From positions 186,001 through 250,000 of the forward strand of contig NC_018326.1 of assembly GCF_000234665.1 (NCBI RefSeq): a stretch of 64,000 bases of DNA, read 5' to 3'. Below the pieces are notes generated by a model that was given only the letters and a program-made list of their open reading frames with translations, had not been told where the DNA came from and did no database searches. The position numbers and the translations under genes are program-made. Shown here one piece after another: positions 61,069 through 64,000 of this stretch; within the stretch, counting starts at the first letter, position 1, and every line of letters starts with the position of its first letter. The DNA is from Leishmania mexicana MHOM/GT/2001/U1103 (Eukaryota > Euglenozoa > Kinetoplastea > Trypanosomatida > Trypanosomatidae).

Positions 61069-64000
61069 TCACTGGTACAGGGGTGACTGCATCCGCGTGC
61101 GCGTGCCTGCAGCGGGAGCGGAGAAGTCGCACTCGTCATCCACATCGGCCAGTGCCCCCGCCGCGTCACCGGCGGGACGAAGGGGTACCACTTGGAGAGG
61201 CTCCTTGGCGTCGCACACACAACCGCAGATGGACTTGATCCTCTTCTTTGGATCCGGCTGCTGTTCCTGCATTGCCCAGCTCATGGCCGCGCTGTCAGAC
61301 TGACCATCGTTGCAGTGAGGCACTGCCGTCGCCGCGCGATCAAACTGGGGCCCGAGGTATCGGCTGACGGAGTTCGTGTGGCTGTCGCAGCCCTCGGCGG
61401 TGCTACAGCGACTATTGCCAGCTGAAGAGACCATGCCACTCCGCCGACCTCCCAGTCGCACGCCGGCATCAAAGAGGCACGGCGGGGCCGCTGCACCAGC
61501 ACTGGCGCCGGCATCAAGAATGCCGCCAGTGTACTGCAGCATCTCGTGGTCAACCAGCCCGCAGACATCTGCGGTGATGGCCGCATTAGATAAGTCCCAC
61601 GAGCTGGCGTCTCCAGCCGTCACCGTGCGGGGGCCGCCGCACCTCTCAGACATCTTCATGGCAGGGATGGAGGGCTCCACGTCACGCCCATGCGGATGGC
61701 GGTGCGGCGTGCTGGCGCCGCCGAGGAAGGTGTCCTTGTGGATAGACTGGTCCGTTGGCGTTTGCACAACGATCTTCTTCTCCCCTAGCCCCTCCTTCAT
61801 AGCGGCGCACATGCCAAGAGTTTCGTTGGCACCAACGCAAGCCTCCGCAAGCTCAGCGGTCGGCGCATTCGCGTTCGGACTTGTGGGAAGCGCTGCAGCA
61901 ACCCTTCCGCCCGAAAGCGGCGCTCGTGCCTGCGAGGTGCAGGCCGGGAACGGAGGAGGAATGGGGAGAGAATGGCCAAGAGATATCCAGGCTGCGCACG
62001 CGTTCGCGGGTGTGTCGCGACGTGCGAGGCCGTGGTTCAGCTCGTAGATTCTGCGAATCTCAGGCGGGCATGGAGAAGGGAGCCGGTGAACGCCGCTGCA
62101 CTCGGTGTCCGCCATGCAGGAGCCGCGGATCCAGCTTAAACACACGTTCCGCGGCACATTCGCGTAAACGCAACTCGTCGCGTTTCGGCACGCGCCGTAC
62201 CAGCGGAGGCATGGGTGCAGCTCGGCGCTGAAGGCGCGATCCTCCGGGTAGAGGCAGCGCTGCGGCATTGTTGCGTTGGTGGCACCCTTCATCACCGTCG
62301 GGTCAGGATGCTTGATCTTAGTCAGGGAGTCGTCGCCGCAACCATCCCCATCCTCGTCGTCCGCTGCCTCCACGGGGAAGATGCAGCGAGCGATGACGTG
62401 GTCGTGCGCCGCTGCAGCGCCGCTGAGGGTCGCCACACCTGTGACGGTTCGCTTGAGGGCCCCTGACTGCTTGCAAGAACAGTCATCGTTGGGCATGTCC
62501 ACAGCCTTCGGGGTAAAACCATTGCCCAATCCGCCGTGAAGAGCATAGTGTTGCCCGTTCTTGTTCACAGCGGCCGCGGCTGCTGTCGTCGCCTGGGTCA
62601 CTGCTGGGCATTCCTCGCCAGCCTCCACAGCCTCACCCCCGTGTTCGTGGCGGAAGGCGAAGAAGAACGCCTTGGAGTGGATAAAGCGTGATGCCTCCGG
62701 GTTGCAGCTGGCCAGCTCCAGTAGGATCTGCGCCAGCTCACCTTTGCTGGCGTGGAGCAGCTGCTTCTCCAGAGTCACGCCAGACAGGCCGCGCGCAATA
62801 GCCGAGAAATCTGACGCCCCTCCCGAAGCGCCTTGTGCAGTTGAGGTGCTTGCGGATGCACTCAGTCGTCCTGAACCTGCTGCAGCCGTCGTTGTTGCCG
62901 CTGCACAGGCAGCTTCCGACACCGACGTCCACATGGACCGTGGTGTCACCGTCAGGTTTGGAAAAGACGATAGCGACGGGCCGCCATGGGTGCCATAGCC
63001 GCTAACCCCATCCACGCAGTAGTGCTGGAAGAAAAGATGCTGCTGGTGTGGCACGTGTGCGCACGCAGGCGAAGAGCTGTCCGCGGTGACCGCTTTCTGG
63101 CACCCCCGTCTGCTGCTGCCAGGGGTCGGGAGAGGCGAACAACACTGGTCACGACCATTGGCGCACGCCTGCGAGGACGACGGCGGCGGTGACGCGTAGA
63201 TGCTACTAAAATGCCCGCTAACACTCTCCGGCGACGTCGAAGGACGAGCAGAGCTCGTCGCAGTGCCGTTGGCCGCAGCCACCGACACGGCGCCGCGGCT
63301 CCTTCGCTGCCCAGTACTCCACATGGTTACGCTTTGCGATGTGGACAACCCGCCCGGCGTCCCCCACAGCCGCGCTGTGTCAGAAGGCGAGACCGACTGG
63401 GAAAAGGCTTTCGCAGCCACGCCATGGCTAACGTTGCAGTCGCACGGAAAGAGCACCGACTGCTGGTGGGGAAGAACGCGCACGAACGGGCACGGCGGTG
63501 ACTGGACGTGCGGCAGCGTGCTCCACGGTGGTGTGCCGCCCGCAACAAAGACGTTGTGGGCGCCTGTGTAGGGTGACGACTGCAGGGGAGCGGTGTTTGC
63601 GGCTGCGGAAGAAACTGCCGGTGTGGCGCCAGCGCTGCCATCGTGGCCGGTAGTCTCTTGACGGAACGAGTACTGTCCACTGTCACCCCCACTTTCCCCT
63701 GTTGCGCGCAGCTGGCTGGGCAGTTGAGAGTCGTGTTGGGAATCACCGGCGTTTGTGATGGGCGTCACGTCCTGCAGCTGCAGCATTGAGCTCTCGTCAT
63801 CCTGGGCAATGGCACTCGCCGTCGAAGCTGCCGCGCGCGGCGCGTCCGGAGAAGATTGCGGCGTTGGTGCGACGTCGGCTACGCGCTGGAAAAAAGGTGA
63901 CGAGGCGTAGGTGGCTGCGAAGGCGTGGGGCGCTGCCATGAATGCGAGAGGACTCCCACTGCCGCTGCCACCGCTGCCGTTGTTGTTGCCCTTTCCTTCG
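61069..64000 (-). CDS. CCCH zinc-finger protein, 5' end beyond the window
   Basis: At least 956 residues from the first internal Met (codon at 63937-63939). The frame stays open to the right edge and the added residues (NNNGSGGSGSGSPLAF before that Met) look like coding low complexity. The corresponding RNA is purine-rich there rather than the pyrimidine tract expected before a start, so the gene probably begins outside the window. The only recognisable fold is a zinc-finger pair at about 575-618 counted from that Met. CLSWIRGSCMADTECSGVH fits C-x7-C-x5-C-x3-H exactly. Just before it, CLRWYGACRNATSCVYAN has the same spacing pattern but Asn where His is expected. Such proteins bind AU-rich or other mRNA elements and control stability or translation. 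The rest is Ser/Ala/Thr-rich. From memory, the CCCH genes ZC3H20-22 lie in the syntenic T. brucei region and may be relatives. Confidence 0.8.
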   Translation of the reverse strand, partial: EGKGNNNGSGGSGSGSPLAFMAAPHAFAATYASSPFFQRVADVAPTPQSSPDAPRAAASTASAIAQDDESSMLQLQDVTPITNAGDSQHDSQLPSQLRATGESGGDSGQYSFRQETTGHDGSAGATPAVSSAAANTAPLQSSPYTGAHNVFVAGGTPPWSTLPHVQSPPCPFVRVLPHQQSVLFPCDCNVSHGVAAKAFSQSVSPSDTARLWGTPGGLSTSQSVTMWSTGQRRSRGAVSVAAANGTATSSARPSTSPESVSGHFSSIYASPPPSSSQACANGRDQCCSPLPTPGSSRRGCQKAVTADSSSPACAHVPHQQHLFFQHYCVDGVSGYGTHGGPSLSSFPNLTVTPRSMWTSVSEAACAAATTTAAAGSGRLSASASTSTAQGASGGASDFSAIARGLSGVTLEKQLLHASKGELAQILLELASCNPEASRFIHSKAFFFAFRHEHGGEAVEAGEECPAVTQATTAAAAAVNKNGQHYALHGGLGNGFTPKAVDMPNDDCSCKQSGALKRTVTGVATLSGAAAAHDHVIARCIFPVEAADDEDGDGCGDDSLTKIKHPDPTVMKGATNATMPQRCLYPEDRAFSAELHPCLRWYGACRNATSCVYANVPRNVCLSWIRGSCMADTECSGVHRLPSPCPPEIRRIYELNHGLARRDTPANACAAWISLGHSLPIPPPFPACTSQARAPLSGGRVAAALPTSPNANAPTAELAEACVGANETLGMCAAMKEGLGEKKIVVQTPTDQSIHKDTFLGGASTPHRHPHGRDVEPSIPAMKMSERCGGPRTVTAGDASSWDLSNAAITADVCGLVDHEMLQYTGGILDAGASAGAAAPPCLFDAGVRLGGRRSGMVSSAGNSRCSTAEGCDSHTNSVSRYLGPQFDRAATAVPHCNDGQSDSAAMSWAMQEQQPDPKKRIKSICGCVCDAKEPLQVVPLRPAGDAAGALADVDDECDFSAPAAGTRTRMQSPLYQ

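Overview
The window reads as nuclear DNA of a kinetoplastid, almost certainly a Leishmania species. The evidence is long intronless reading frames of high GC content, all on one strand. They are separated by 0.5-3.8 kb spacers full of (CA/TG)n, homopolymer and polypurine/polypyrimidine tracts. Two diverged SIDER-like segments may be present, and the proteins have trypanosomatid-specific architectures (FHA-parvulin Par42, a long GSK3, a probable guide-RNA-binding RESC subunit). From memory, not checked, this gene set fits Leishmania chromosome 22 and a syntenic part of Trypanosoma brucei chromosome 7.

All 17 credible protein genes lie on the minus strand, so transcription runs from high to low coordinates as one directional gene cluster with no strand switch. 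No tRNA, rRNA, CRISPR array or intact transposon was recognised. The plus strand of the spacers is purine-rich, so the pre-mRNA is pyrimidine-rich, as expected for spliced-leader trans-splicing and coupled polyadenylation. Several likely splice acceptors can be read just upstream of start codons. Start codons were chosen as the first in-frame ATG compatible with family alignment or a nearby acceptor. Longer upstream open frames are low-complexity spacer sequence.

In order of transcription (right to left): a CCCH zinc-finger protein running off the right edge (61069-64000); a mitochondrial protein most likely to be guide-RNA-associated protein GAP2/RESC1 (58075-59616); a 1772-residue unknown (51177-56495); a 3.8 kb spacer; a 1140-residue disordered unknown (43970-47392); proteasome ATPase Rpt5 (40998-42332); a RAD6-type E2 (38074-38856); a NAT9-type acetyltransferase (34130-35503); a PWWP-TrmO fusion (31970-33448); the Golgi-ER retrieval receptor RER1 (30379-30930); proteasome ATPase Rpt1 (26669-27982); a kinesin (22119-24791); a PPR-like probable mitochondrial protein (18539-21229); the FHA-parvulin Par42 (16670-17986); a Gyp7/TBC1D15-like Rab GAP (12008-15394); a divergent protein resembling a RAD51 paralogue without Walker A (9127-11058); an IWS1/TFIIS-N-domain protein (6854-8404); and a long GSK3 kinase (2524-4710).

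Gene order in such clusters does not imply shared function, but a ubiquitin-proteasome trio (Rpt5, RAD6-like E2, Rpt1) falls within about 16 kb. The most unusual items are the PWWP-TrmO fusion, the Walker-A-less RAD51-like protein, an acidic insertion inside the kinesin motor, and the insertions in the GSK3 and NAT9 catalytic domains.
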